Positions 7,950 through 15,614 of a stretch of 24,322 bases of DNA are shown here, piece after piece. The stretch's first letter is position 1. Every line of letters starts with the position of its first letter. Below the pieces are notes generated by a model. The model was given only the letters and a program-made list of their open reading frames with translations. It searched no databases and was not told where the DNA came from. Where the stretch lies: positions 1 to 24,322 of the forward strand of contig JAWWBX010000028.1 of NCBI GenBank assembly GCA_033720735.1. The letters run 5' to 3'. The translations under genes were made by a program, and so were the position numbers. Source of the DNA: B8-G4 sp033720735 (GTDB lineage Bacteria; Bacteroidota; Bacteroidia; Chitinophagales; Saprospiraceae).

Positions 7950-9263
7950 ATGAACAGAAGAACCTTTCTCCGGCAGACTGGCGTGACACTTGGATCAGCG
8001 TCATTGGCGCCTGCCCTGCTTCATACCTTGCCAGCAGCAGCGGCAACACCCCACTCCACATCACTGGCCACCTGGGCGGACGTCCGCAGTCAGTTTATCC
8101 TCGATCACCGCAATATCCAGATGTCGCAAATGCTGCTGGCAGCACACCCGAGATCCGTCCGCGACGCGATCAAGCGCCATCAGCAGGCACTGGACACCGA
8201 CCCCGCTGTCACCTGGGAAGAGCACTGGATCGATTACGAAGAGGCCGTGCTGGAAGCTGCGGCAAGCTACATGGGCTGCGATCGCGGTGAAGTGGGACTC
8301 ACCGGGAGCACGACCGAGGGCATGGCCCTCCTGCTGAATGGATTCAGGTTGCAGGCTGGTGACGAGGTCCTTTCGACAACACACGACCACTACATCACCG
8401 ACAAGAGTGTGGACTATGCCTGTGCGAAACGCGGTGCCACCGTACACCGGATCGCGGAGTATGATGATCCGCGCACGGTCTCAACCGATGAGGTCGTATC
8501 CCGTATCATCAGTGCGATCAGCGACCGCACGCGGCTGGTGGTTGTCACCTGGGTGCACTCCTGCACCGGGGTGAAGCTACCGGTGCGTGCCATTGCCGAT
8601 GCGCTGCAAGAAATGAATGCGCGCCGCAGTGAACGGGACCGCATTTATCTGCTGGTAGACGGGGTCCATGGCTTCGGCAATCAGGCTGAGACCGTCGGGT
8701 CGCTCGGCTGCGACTTCTTTGCGGCGGGCACCCACAAGTGGATCTTCGGCCCCCGTGGAACGGGTGTAGTGTTCGGTAGCAAGCAGGCCTGGCATATGAT
8801 CGAACCGACCGTGCCGACCTTCAGGATGCACCCTTACCAGGCATGGATGCAAGATCCCATGGACGGTGAACCCACGTTTACCGATCTCATGACACCAGGC
8901 GGATTCCATTCCTTTGCCTACCGCTGGGCGCTCAAGGAGGCCTTCGAATTCCAGTTGGAACTGGGCCGTGACCGCGTACATGCCCGCACCACTCAACTCA
9001 ATACGCGTCTCAAGGAAGGGCTGGAAGATATGTCGCATGTGCATTTGCACACGCCGCTGGACCCGACGCTGTCTGCCGGGATCAATTGCTTTCAGATCGG
9101 GCAGCACAGTGCCATGGACCTCGTCGCAGCCTTCCACGCACGGCGCATCATCGCCAGCGCATCGCCGTACCGGGTGAGCTATGCACGTCTCACCCCGTGC
9201 ATCATCAATACTGAAGAGGAAGTCGACAGGTGCCTCCAGGCAGTTGCGGGGATCAAAGCCTGA
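7950..9263 (+). CDS. Tat-exported PLP-dependent aminotransferase class V protein
   Basis: This 437-residue protein has the fold-type I class V aminotransferase domain, which includes cysteine desulfurases, kynureninase and isopenicillin-N epimerase. Residues 1-32 form a Tat signal (MNRRTFLRQTG, then a hydrophobic stretch ending PAAAA). The phosphate-binding region is GLTGSTTEGMALLLNG, Asp237 in LLVDGVHGFG should contact the PLP ring nitrogen, and the Schiff-base lysine is Lys263 in AGTHKWIFGPRGTG. The overall pattern is closest to the isopenicillin-N epimerase-like (CefD) group, which in most bacteria has unknown substrates. Periplasmic PLP enzymes of this group are usually folded with cofactor before Tat export. 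It converges on the sulfatase cluster with only 4 bases between the stops. Confidence 0.87.
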   Translation: MNRRTFLRQTGVTLGSASLAPALLHTLPAAAATPHSTSLATWADVRSQFILDHRNIQMSQMLLAAHPRSVRDAIKRHQQALDTDPAVTWEEHWIDYEEAVLEAAASYMGCDRGEVGLTGSTTEGMALLLNGFRLQAGDEVLSTTHDHYITDKSVDYACAKRGATVHRIAEYDDPRTVSTDEVVSRIISAISDRTRLVVVTWVHSCTGVKLPVRAIADALQEMNARRSERDRIYLLVDGVHGFGNQAETVGSLGCDFFAAGTHKWIFGPRGTGVVFGSKQAWHMIEPTVPTFRMHPYQAWMQDPMDGEPTFTDLMTPGGFHSFAYRWALKEAFEFQLELGRDRVHARTTQLNTRLKEGLEDMSHVHLHTPLDPTLSAGINCFQIGQHSAMDLVAAFHARRIIASASPYRVSYARLTPCIINTEEEVDRCLQAVAGIKA

Positions 9264-9267
9264 ACCG

Positions 9268-10713
9268 TCAGTCAATCCTGCCGGACGTACGGACCTCACG
9301 GCCGGTGACTCCGGTCAACCGATCGCCCAGCCTGGCGCGGATGGAATCGGCCAATGCAGTCATCCGTTGTACGACCTCCGGATGATCTCCTGCGACATCC
9401 TGCGTTTCTGACGGATCTGCCAGCACGTCGTACAATTCGATATCGGTCACCGCGAGTTGTTCGTAGGGGGCTGGCAAGCCGTCACGCCCTCCGGGCCGGC
9501 CGTTGAGTGAACGGTAGGTGTGCGGGAAATACATTTTCCACCTGCCGCTGCGTACACCATGTAGTTCGTTGACCCGGTAGTAGAAGAAATAGGCCTCCTG
9601 CGGACTTTCAGAATGCTCACCCGTCAGGACCTCGAGCACATTCTTGCCATCGATGGTGCGATCCGGCAAAGACGCACCAGTGATCGACGCAATGGTCGGC
9701 AGCAGGTCGATGGCCATGACCGGAACATCGGTGACAGTCCCCGCAGGAATGGTGCCGGGCCAGCGCATGATGCATGGCTCGCGATGCCCCCCTTCCCAGG
9801 CGGTACCCTTGCCTTCCCGGAACGGAAAAGCACTGCCGGCATGGGTGCCGTACGAAAGCCAGGGGCCGTTGTCTGAGGTGAAAATGACCAGGGTGTTGTC
9901 GTCAAGGTCGTTTTCAGCGAGGGCAGTAAGGATCTCCCCGACTGACCAGTCGATCTCCATGATCACATCTCCGTAGAGACCCCGGTCAGACTTGCTGCTG
10001 AATTTGTCAGAAACAAAGAGCGGTACGTGCGGCTGCGGGTGCGGGACGTAGAGGAAGAATGGCTCGTCGGCATGCTCGTGAATGAATTGTACACTCCGCT
10101 CGGTGATCCAGGTGGTCAGCATGGTCTGATCCTCAAGGGTGTCGATGATCTGATCATCCTCGTACAACGGCAGCGGTCCGAAGTTGAACACCGGTCCCTG
10201 CTGGGGATGGTAGGGCCACATGTCGTTGGAATACGGAATACCGAAGTAGGTCTCGAACCCGTGTCGCAACGGCAGGAAGTCGGGGTGATCTCCCAGATGC
10301 CATTTTCCGAAAATACCCGTGCGATATCCTTTCTCTCTGAGCATTTCGGCGAGTGTGGTTTCGTCGGGATGCAGCCCTACTCGTGCATCCGGCATCAGCG
10401 CCTGATGGATGCCAATGCGATTCGGATAGCAGCCCGTGAGCAGGGCAGCACGGGATGCAGAACAGACGGCCTGCGCGGCGTAGTAGCTCGTCAGGCGCAC
10501 GCCCTCGCTCGCCATCCTGTCGAGGTTGGGTGTCTCGATATCCGGCGAGCCGAAACAGCCTACGTCCTGGTACCCCTGGTCGTCGGTGAAGATGATGACG
10601 ATGTTGGGTGGACGCTCCGGTGTGGTATCCGGGGACTGACATGACCAGACCGCCAGGCATATCACCAGGAAGATTTGGAGAACATCAGGATGAATAAAAT
10701 TGACGGCTGCCAT
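9268..10713 (-). CDS. Arylsulfatase-type S1 sulfatase, probable lipoprotein
   Basis: This 481-residue protein is a formylglycine sulfatase of family S1, removing sulfate esters from a glycan or small molecule. An N-terminal hydrophobic segment ends at AVWSC (Cys25), a plausible but imperfect lipobox. Metal ligands are Asp44 and Asp45 in IFTDDQGYQDVG. The maturation site is Cys84 in VCSASRAALLTG, matching C-x-A-x-R (Cys type), so it needs a formylglycine-generating enzyme or anaerobic maturase. GIFGKWHLGDHP and FTSDNGPWLSYGTHAGS are further active-site segments. It starts 9 bases after the other sulfatase stops, so the two are surely co-transcribed. Substrate is unknown; the arylsulfatase A-like sequence does not predict it. 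Confidence 0.92.
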   Translation of the reverse strand: MAAVNFIHPDVLQIFLVICLAVWSCQSPDTTPERPPNIVIIFTDDQGYQDVGCFGSPDIETPNLDRMASEGVRLTSYYAAQAVCSASRAALLTGCYPNRIGIHQALMPDARVGLHPDETTLAEMLREKGYRTGIFGKWHLGDHPDFLPLRHGFETYFGIPYSNDMWPYHPQQGPVFNFGPLPLYEDDQIIDTLEDQTMLTTWITERSVQFIHEHADEPFFLYVPHPQPHVPLFVSDKFSSKSDRGLYGDVIMEIDWSVGEILTALAENDLDDNTLVIFTSDNGPWLSYGTHAGSAFPFREGKGTAWEGGHREPCIMRWPGTIPAGTVTDVPVMAIDLLPTIASITGASLPDRTIDGKNVLEVLTGEHSESPQEAYFFYYRVNELHGVRSGRWKMYFPHTYRSLNGRPGGRDGLPAPYEQLAVTDIELYDVLADPSETQDVAGDHPEVVQRMTALADSIRARLGDRLTGVTGREVRTSGRID

Positions 10714-10722
10714 TCAGCGAAT

Positions 10723-12210
10723 TTAGCGAACAGTATCGCCAACGCTGGCTCGCAGCGCGGCAAGCTGCTGTGTCATTTGCTCGATGACCTCACGATACGA
10801 ACTATCCTGATAGGCATTGCGGTCCTCATGCGGATCCTTCTCCAGATCATAGAACTCCCATGCCGGAGTTGTATTGACCCGATGCGCACCCGGCATGCCG
10901 AGGTGCTCACCGTAGAAGTACGTGAGCTTGTAGCGATCGGTGCGGATCCCGTAGTGTGCCGGGCGGTTGGTCTGGTGCAGCCAGTACCGGTAGTACATGG
11001 AGGTCCGCCAGTCATCGGGCGTGTGCCCGCGGAGATTTGCACGGAAGCTGCGCCCGGCTCCGAAGGACGGCTCGGCGACCCCGGCATAATCGAGGAACAG
11101 CGAAGCAAAATCCGTATTGAGAATGATATCGTCGACGCGCGATCCCGCCGGAATCTCGCCCGGGTAGCGGATCACGAAGGGCATGCGGATCGCCTCTTCG
11201 TAAAACATGCGTTTGTCAAAAAACCCATGTTCGCCCAGGAAGTATCCCTGGTCCGAGGTGTAGATGACCACAGTCTGCTCTGTCAGACCTTGTTCGTCCA
11301 GCCAGGCCAGCAGCCTGCCGATATTGTCATCGATCGCCGATCCACAGCGCAGGAAGTCACCTACAAACTTTTGATAGATGGCTTGTCTCGCCTGCACGCT
11401 ATCCAGACCATCCAGGCTGAAGGGCAAACCCGGGTACAGCGTTGAGCCACTGGCCGTTGCTGACACCCAGCGTTGGCCCAGCCGTTCCAGGTTCTGACCG
11501 GAAAAGGTGCGGCCGTTGTCCTGTGAGAAATCCAGCAGGTTATGTGGTTCCGGAAATACGACGTCACGGTACATGCTGTCCTTGCGGGCCGGATAATCAA
11601 AGGGCTCATGGGTCGCCTTGAAGTGGGTCATCAGCATGAAGGGCCGGTCCTGCGGCCGGCGCTCCAGCCAGGCGATGGTCTCATCGGTGATCACATCCGC
11701 CGAAAATCCGGGATAGACCTGTCCCTCGTCCCAGTTGTCTTCATTGCGCAGCACGGGATCGTGATACCGCCCCTGGCCCGGCAGTACGTTGAAGTAGTCA
11801 AATCCGGCTGGCGACTCCTTGAGGTGCCATTTCCCGACGATGGCGGTCGCATAGCCCTGCCGCTGAAGTGCTTTCGCGACATTGTGACGATCCGGGCTAA
11901 GCGCTTCCGACAACGTATAAACGCCGTGCTGATGGCTGTACAACCCGGTCAGGATGCTTGCACGGCTGGGGGTGCAAATGGCGTTGGTACAAAAGACATT
12001 CTTCAGCAATGCCCCCTCCCTGACAAGACGGGCGATGTGCGGAGATTGCACATACTCGCTCAGGATCCCGCCATACACGCCCCAGGCCTGGCTGGTATGG
12101 TCGTCGGACATGATAAAAAGGATATTGGGCGGTGCCGGCTGCTCCTTGCATGCCATGAATAAGAGCGCTGGCCATACAAGACATTTCATCAGGAAGCGTC
12201 TGATCACCAT
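10723..12210 (-). CDS. S1 sulfatase, lipoprotein, glycan-sulfatase-like
   Basis: This encodes a second S1-family sulfatase of 495 residues from the ATG at 12210. An in-frame start at 12255 adds 15 residues that do not look like part of a signal, so the shorter form is preferred. MVIRRFLMKCLVWPALLFMA precedes the lipobox cysteine Cys21 (LFMAC). Asp36 and Asp37 in IMSDDHTSQ bind Ca2+, and Cys79 in ICTPSRASILTG is converted to formylglycine. IVGKWHL and YTSDQGYFLGEHGFFDKRM are typical of the sulfatases acting on glycosaminoglycan or other glycan sulfates, the second being a C-terminal substrate-pocket motif. It diverges clearly from its neighbour, so it is not a recent duplication. A dedicated surface role on sulfated polysaccharide is likely. 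Confidence 0.92.
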   Translation of the reverse strand: MVIRRFLMKCLVWPALLFMACKEQPAPPNILFIMSDDHTSQAWGVYGGILSEYVQSPHIARLVREGALLKNVFCTNAICTPSRASILTGLYSHQHGVYTLSEALSPDRHNVAKALQRQGYATAIVGKWHLKESPAGFDYFNVLPGQGRYHDPVLRNEDNWDEGQVYPGFSADVITDETIAWLERRPQDRPFMLMTHFKATHEPFDYPARKDSMYRDVVFPEPHNLLDFSQDNGRTFSGQNLERLGQRWVSATASGSTLYPGLPFSLDGLDSVQARQAIYQKFVGDFLRCGSAIDDNIGRLLAWLDEQGLTEQTVVIYTSDQGYFLGEHGFFDKRMFYEEAIRMPFVIRYPGEIPAGSRVDDIILNTDFASLFLDYAGVAEPSFGAGRSFRANLRGHTPDDWRTSMYYRYWLHQTNRPAHYGIRTDRYKLTYFYGEHLGMPGAHRVNTTPAWEFYDLEKDPHEDRNAYQDSSYREVIEQMTQQLAALRASVGDTVR

Positions 12211-12251
12211 TGATTGATGAGGTGGAGATGCGTGCGATTTCCTGGTCAATA

Positions 12252-12713
12252 TCATGAGGATGTTGTGTGACGGAGTTCCTGCACGAAATTCACTACGCGA
12301 TTGACTTCCCGAAAACGATTGGCAAGGTGGAAATGGAGTGATGCGGTATTGTGCAACTCCGCATCAGAAGCGTAGTAGCGGCAGCCCATTTGCACACCCC
12401 ACTGCCGTCCCGCATTCACCAGGGCGCGCCCGACGCCCATTCTGCGGTATTCCGGTTTGACGTACACCCCTTCAAGATACGCCACTGGTCCCCCGGTGGT
12501 CCCCTCAACGTGCTCGTGGCGCACCGAGAGATAAATGAACCCAGCCATCACCTCTTTCACACGGGCAAGGAAGCAGGCTTCATGTGTGGAGTTCAGGACG
12601 CGCATATAATTCCTACGCTCCTCGGCCGCATCACATTCCGGCCACAGGGCGCAAACCATTTCGGCCAGCAGATCCAGTTCGCTTTCTTCAAGTGGTTTGA
12701 TGGTGATGGCCAT
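12252..12713 (-). CDS. GNAT acetyltransferase, AAC(6')-I-like
   Basis: This 153-residue GNAT protein looks like the aminoglycoside 6'-N-acetyltransferase group AAC(6')-I. The early LWPECD (residues 23-28) matches the LWP signature of that group. SVRHEHVEGTTGGPVAYLEG (63-82) leads into the acetyl-CoA loop VYVKPEYRRMGVGRALV (83-99). The ending YASDAELHNTASLHFHLANR then FREVNRVVNFVQEL follows the AAC(6') pattern ASDA..DN..S...H..LGF.E..RVVYF. The usual LGF is replaced by ANRF. Enzymes of this group transfer acetyl to the 6'-amine of aminoglycosides, but chromosomal relatives often have other substrates. It is cytoplasmic, and lies within the sulfatase cluster, 15 bases after the DinB gene. Confidence 0.8.
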   Translation of the reverse strand: MAITIKPLEESELDLLAEMVCALWPECDAAEERRNYMRVLNSTHEACFLARVKEVMAGFIYLSVRHEHVEGTTGGPVAYLEGVYVKPEYRRMGVGRALVNAGRQWGVQMGCRYYASDAELHNTASLHFHLANRFREVNRVVNFVQELRHTTSS

Positions 12714-12728
12714 TGCCGGGTGTCAGGT

Positions 12729-13232
12729 TTAGATGGTGGTACTCCGCAGTATTTTTTTCAATAGAGCAATTTGTCCCATGTGGTAATGGCTATGCTCGAT
12801 GATACCGTGAAGATTCTGATACCAGCTGCCGTAACGCGGGTCGGCCATATCCTGCCACAGTCTTTCATCCGACAGTTGCTCCACTTCAGCTGCGAAGGCT
12901 GCGGCATCGGTCCACACCTGGTGGCGCAGAGCGTCCCAATCTGCTTGTCCGCCGAGTGGCGGTAGATCAAAACTGTACTTGTCACGGATCGTCAAGGGTC
13001 CACCACGCAGGACATCCAGGATACCATGCACATAGTAGTGGATATGGAAGGTCAACACCGCGATCGTGTTACAATCATGCACCCGCGCGGTCGCCTCTGC
13101 GCAGGTGACATCGGACAGCAGGGCCTGCAGGTGGACGCCGGTCGCATTACCCCCGAAAAAGAGGCCGCGAACGTGCCGGGCGATGTGCTGGCTGACTGTC
13201 AATGGACGATGCGTGTTTTCATCGGATATCAA
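12729..13232 (-). CDS. DinB/DUF1572-type four-helix protein
   Basis: This 167-residue protein is a DinB-like four-helix bundle of the Bacteroidota DUF1572 type. Typical members bind a divalent metal through three histidines. Here the candidates are His63 in TFHIHYYVHG and His147 and His151 in EHSHYHMGQI. The conserved-looking core GGPLTIRDKYSFDLPPL is at 78-93. The start at 13232 is TTG, 6 bases downstream of the SUMF1-like stop; a TTG at 13202 would give MTVSQHIARHVRG and is closer to the family length. Some family members act as thiol transferases, most are uncharacterised. Its place between a sulfatase-domain lipoprotein and an acetyltransferase suggests co-expression rather than a defined joint pathway. 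Confidence 0.82.
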   Translation of the reverse strand: MISDENTHRPLTVSQHIARHVRGLFFGGNATGVHLQALLSDVTCAEATARVHDCNTIAVLTFHIHYYVHGILDVLRGGPLTIRDKYSFDLPPLGGQADWDALRHQVWTDAAAFAAEVEQLSDERLWQDMADPRYGSWYQNLHGIIEHSHYHMGQIALLKKILRSTTI

Positions 13233-13238
13233 TCGCCG

Positions 13239-14246
13239 CTACAATTCCCTTACGACCCGAAAGCCCAGATAGATCAGCCGGAAATCCTCTTCGAGGTACC
13301 CGCGATAGGTGGGGGTGGCAAACGCTGCCATGGTATTATAGGCGCCACCTCTGCCGACCCGGTACTTGAGGCCGCCCTCTTCCCAGGCGGAACCGTCGGT
13401 GGGCGCTCCCTCATAGGAAAGATGCAACTTGTCCTGTACCATTTCAAACACATTACCCATCATCTCGTAGACACCCCATGGATTTGGCGCAATCCCATCC
13501 CGTTGTACCGGGGCAATATTGGCATGGCCGTCGTAGCAATTGAAATATACGATTTGCCGGTGTATCGGACTCCCGCCACCCCGCATCCGGTCATCGCGAA
13601 AGGTGAGATCAAGGACATTGCCGTAATCGCAAATCGCATCCCGGTCATTTCCGAAGAAGCGGCGGGTAGTGGTACCGGCCTTTGCCACATATTCCCATTC
13701 TGCTTCGGATGGCAGGCGATAGGTGTGGCCCGTCATGTCGGAAAGCCATTGGAGATAGCCCTTTACATCCCGCCATGAGACACAGACGACCGGGTGCAGG
13801 TCGCTGGTGGCAAAGAAGGGGGTCTGCCAATTGACACTATCCACAACCACAAAGTCGCCTTCGGCAAGGATCGAGCAACTGTTGATCTCAACACCCGTTT
13901 CCCGGATGTATTGCTCAAATTGCGCCTTCGTGATGACGTACCTGCCGATGGCAAATGATCTTCCGATGTGAACCGTGTGCTTCGGCTCCTCGTCGTACAT
14001 ATCGTCGGGCACGACCGACGTATCGCGGATCTGGTGCAGGTCGATGCCAAGCGATTCGTCCAGCTCAATTTCTGCCTGGCGTTCTGCATACGTCGACCCC
14101 ATTTCGAATGTTCCGGAAGGAATGACGACCATCTCGGGGCAATCCGGGCAATCCCTGAACACCGAGAAGGGTGCCATTTCATCTGATGGTGAACAACTAC
14201 CAAGCACCATGACAGTCAGGATCAGGGCGACGCTTTTGTAATACAC
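13239..14246 (-). CDS. FGE-sulfatase (SUMF1)-domain lipoprotein lacking the catalytic cysteines
   Basis: This 335-residue protein has a SUMF1/FGE-sulfatase domain. A GTG start at 14246 gives a signal peptide ending in the lipobox LGSC (Cys18). The domain begins FRDCPDCPEMVVIPSGTFEM with GS (residues 30-51) and includes VCVSWRDVKGYLQWLS, YRLPSEAEWEYVAKAG and WGVYEMMGNVFEMVQD (the usual VWEW is altered to VFEM). It ends RVGRGGAYNTMAAFATPTYR and YLGFRVVREL. True formylglycine-generating enzymes have two catalytic cysteines just after the RGGS-like motif, before LGFR; I see none in that stretch. So it is unlikely to mature sulfatases, although it sits upstream of two. Many such domains are non-FGE envelope lipoproteins, for example gliding-related ones. 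It heads the cluster. Confidence 0.85.
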   Translation of the reverse strand: MYYKSVALILTVMVLGSCSPSDEMAPFSVFRDCPDCPEMVVIPSGTFEMGSTYAERQAEIELDESLGIDLHQIRDTSVVPDDMYDEEPKHTVHIGRSFAIGRYVITKAQFEQYIRETGVEINSCSILAEGDFVVVDSVNWQTPFFATSDLHPVVCVSWRDVKGYLQWLSDMTGHTYRLPSEAEWEYVAKAGTTTRRFFGNDRDAICDYGNVLDLTFRDDRMRGGGSPIHRQIVYFNCYDGHANIAPVQRDGIAPNPWGVYEMMGNVFEMVQDKLHLSYEGAPTDGSAWEEGGLKYRVGRGGAYNTMAAFATPTYRGYLEEDFRLIYLGFRVVREL

Positions 14247-14265
14247 TTGCTGGATTTTACATCAT

Positions 14266-14301
14266 CTAAAATAAGATTTCCGCTCGGCCGGTGGCCAACA
14301 A
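14266..14301 (-). promoter_or_regulatory. Possible promoter of the SUMF1-like/sulfatase cluster
   Basis: On the minus strand TATTTTAG (14266-14273) differs from the Bacteroidota -7 consensus TAnnTTTG at one base, and TTG motifs at 14296-14301 lie about 22-25 bases upstream, at the edge of the accepted spacing. It lies 20 bases before the GTG start at 14246. Weak, single-site prediction. Confidence 0.3.
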
Positions 14302-14358
14302 GTTTCGATGTCCATCTGGCCTATCTGGTGTGCCCTGTGTTTTGAGACAGATCCATGA

Positions 14359-14389
14359 TTTGATAAGTCTAAATTTAGACTTAGATTTG
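14359..14389 (+). promoter_or_regulatory. Bacteroidota-type promoter for the DHOR-Rieske-porin operon
   Basis: The sequence shows TTTG (14359-14362), a 19-base spacer and TAGATTTG (14382-14389). Both boxes match the Bacteroidota primary sigma consensus (TTTG at -33 and TAnnTTTG at -7) exactly with standard spacing. Transcription should start near 14394-14397, giving a leader of about 15 bases before the ATG at 14410. This is by far the strongest promoter-like sequence I found in the window. Confidence 0.7.
14364..14383. promoter_or_regulatory. Perfect 20-bp palindrome, probable repressor operator
   Basis: TAAGTCTAAATTTAGACTTA is identical to its reverse complement over all 20 bases. It begins one base after the -33 box, fills the promoter spacer and covers the first two bases of the -7 box, the arrangement expected for a homodimeric repressor that blocks polymerase. 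The half-site TTTAGACTTA only loosely recalls DtxR/MntR-type metalloregulator sites; the regulator is not identifiable from this window. Confidence 0.65.
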
Positions 14390-14409
14390 TCAAAAAATAA
14401 TTCAGTGCC

Positions 14410-15612
14410 ATGGCGAATCTTCTCCGGAATCTACTGGGGATCAGCATGCTAGCGTGCATAGCGGCCTGCGAACTCACGATGCCGTCGGCGCCGGCAGAGA
14501 ATGAACTGCTCGACGGACCCATGGAGGGGTTGTCGACATCAGAGCAACAGCGCTTTCTGGCAGGGGACATTGCTTTCAATGATGAGATCTTCACTGTCGA
14601 AAAGGGGCTTGGACCGGTCTTCGTGGGGACCAGCTGCGGCAGCTGCCACGCCGGAGATGGCAAAGGACACCCGTTTATTCGCTTCACCCGCTTTGGTCAA
14701 AGTGACAGCACGGGCAACCCCTACGCGACATTTGGCGACGGGCGCAATCAGCTCCAGCACCGTGCCATCCCGGGCTTTCAGCCCGAAGTGCTGCCTGTCG
14801 GCGCGCCGTTTACTGAACTCCTGGCACCGGCCGTGACAGGGCTGGGATTGCTCGATGCCGTGCCGGACGCGACACTGCTGGCCCTGGCCGATCCCGAAGA
14901 TGCGGATGGTGATGGCATCAGCGGCAGACCTCACTACAACGTCCCGCCTCCCTTCGTGGAGCTGCGGGAGGCGAGCGTACAACGCAATGGCCGGTATATC
15001 CACCGTTTTGGCAAGAAAGCCTCGGCCTACGATCTGTTGCACCAGACGGCCGATGCCTACAATCAGGATATTGGGATCACCTCACTCTTTGAGCCGGTCG
15101 ATCCGTTCAGCGGCCTCGAGGAGGACCCTGAAGTAAGCACCCAGACCATCCATGACGTCGTCTTCTATCTGAAGACCCTGAAAGCGCCCATCCCCCGTAA
15201 TGTGGACGATCCCGATGTGCAGGCTGGCCGACAGGTCTTTCTCGATATCCAGTGCGGCGCCTGTCACACCCCGGCACTGATAACCGGCCCGTCACCGATC
15301 GATGCACTCTCGCACGTCGAATTCTATCCTTACACCGATCTGCTGCTGCACGACATGGGCCCCGGCCTTGACGACGGGTATACTGAAGGCTTCGCACACA
15401 CCTCCGAGTGGCGGACACCACCGTTGTGGGGTCTGGGGCTTTCCGCAAACTCCCAGGGCGGACAGATCTTCCTGCTGCACGATGGGCGTGCGCGCAGCAT
15501 TGATGAAGCCATCCGATGGCACGGTGGCGAAGCAGAACAGTCGCGGCAGAACTATGAACAGCTGCCTGAAGGGCAGCGTCAACAACTGATCAAATTCCTC
15601 GAATCCCTTTGA
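14410..15612 (+). CDS. Di-haem DHOR-type (DUF1111) c-type cytochrome lipoprotein
   Basis: This 400-residue protein belongs to the di-haem oxidoreductase family (DHOR, DUF1111, sometimes called thiol oxidoreductase). It is a predicted lipoprotein (lipobox IAAC, Cys20). Two haem c sites are present: CGSCH at 76-80 and CGACH at 282-286. Other family-like segments are GPVFVGTSCGSCHAGDGKG, a DPEDADGDGISGR calcium-site-like loop at 161-173 and the C-terminal FLLHDGRARSIDEAIRWHGG. Family members are periplasmic or surface electron-transfer proteins, often found in iron-acquisition gene sets with imelysin proteins in Bacteroidota. No imelysin is present here. It is the first gene of an operon with a Rieske protein and a beta-barrel, behind a consensus promoter with an operator. 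Confidence 0.9.
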   Translation: MANLLRNLLGISMLACIAACELTMPSAPAENELLDGPMEGLSTSEQQRFLAGDIAFNDEIFTVEKGLGPVFVGTSCGSCHAGDGKGHPFIRFTRFGQSDSTGNPYATFGDGRNQLQHRAIPGFQPEVLPVGAPFTELLAPAVTGLGLLDAVPDATLLALADPEDADGDGISGRPHYNVPPPFVELREASVQRNGRYIHRFGKKASAYDLLHQTADAYNQDIGITSLFEPVDPFSGLEEDPEVSTQTIHDVVFYLKTLKAPIPRNVDDPDVQAGRQVFLDIQCGACHTPALITGPSPIDALSHVEFYPYTDLLLHDMGPGLDDGYTEGFAHTSEWRTPPLWGLGLSANSQGGQIFLLHDGRARSIDEAIRWHGGEAEQSRQNYEQLPEGQRQQLIKFLESL

Positions 15613-15614
15613 TC

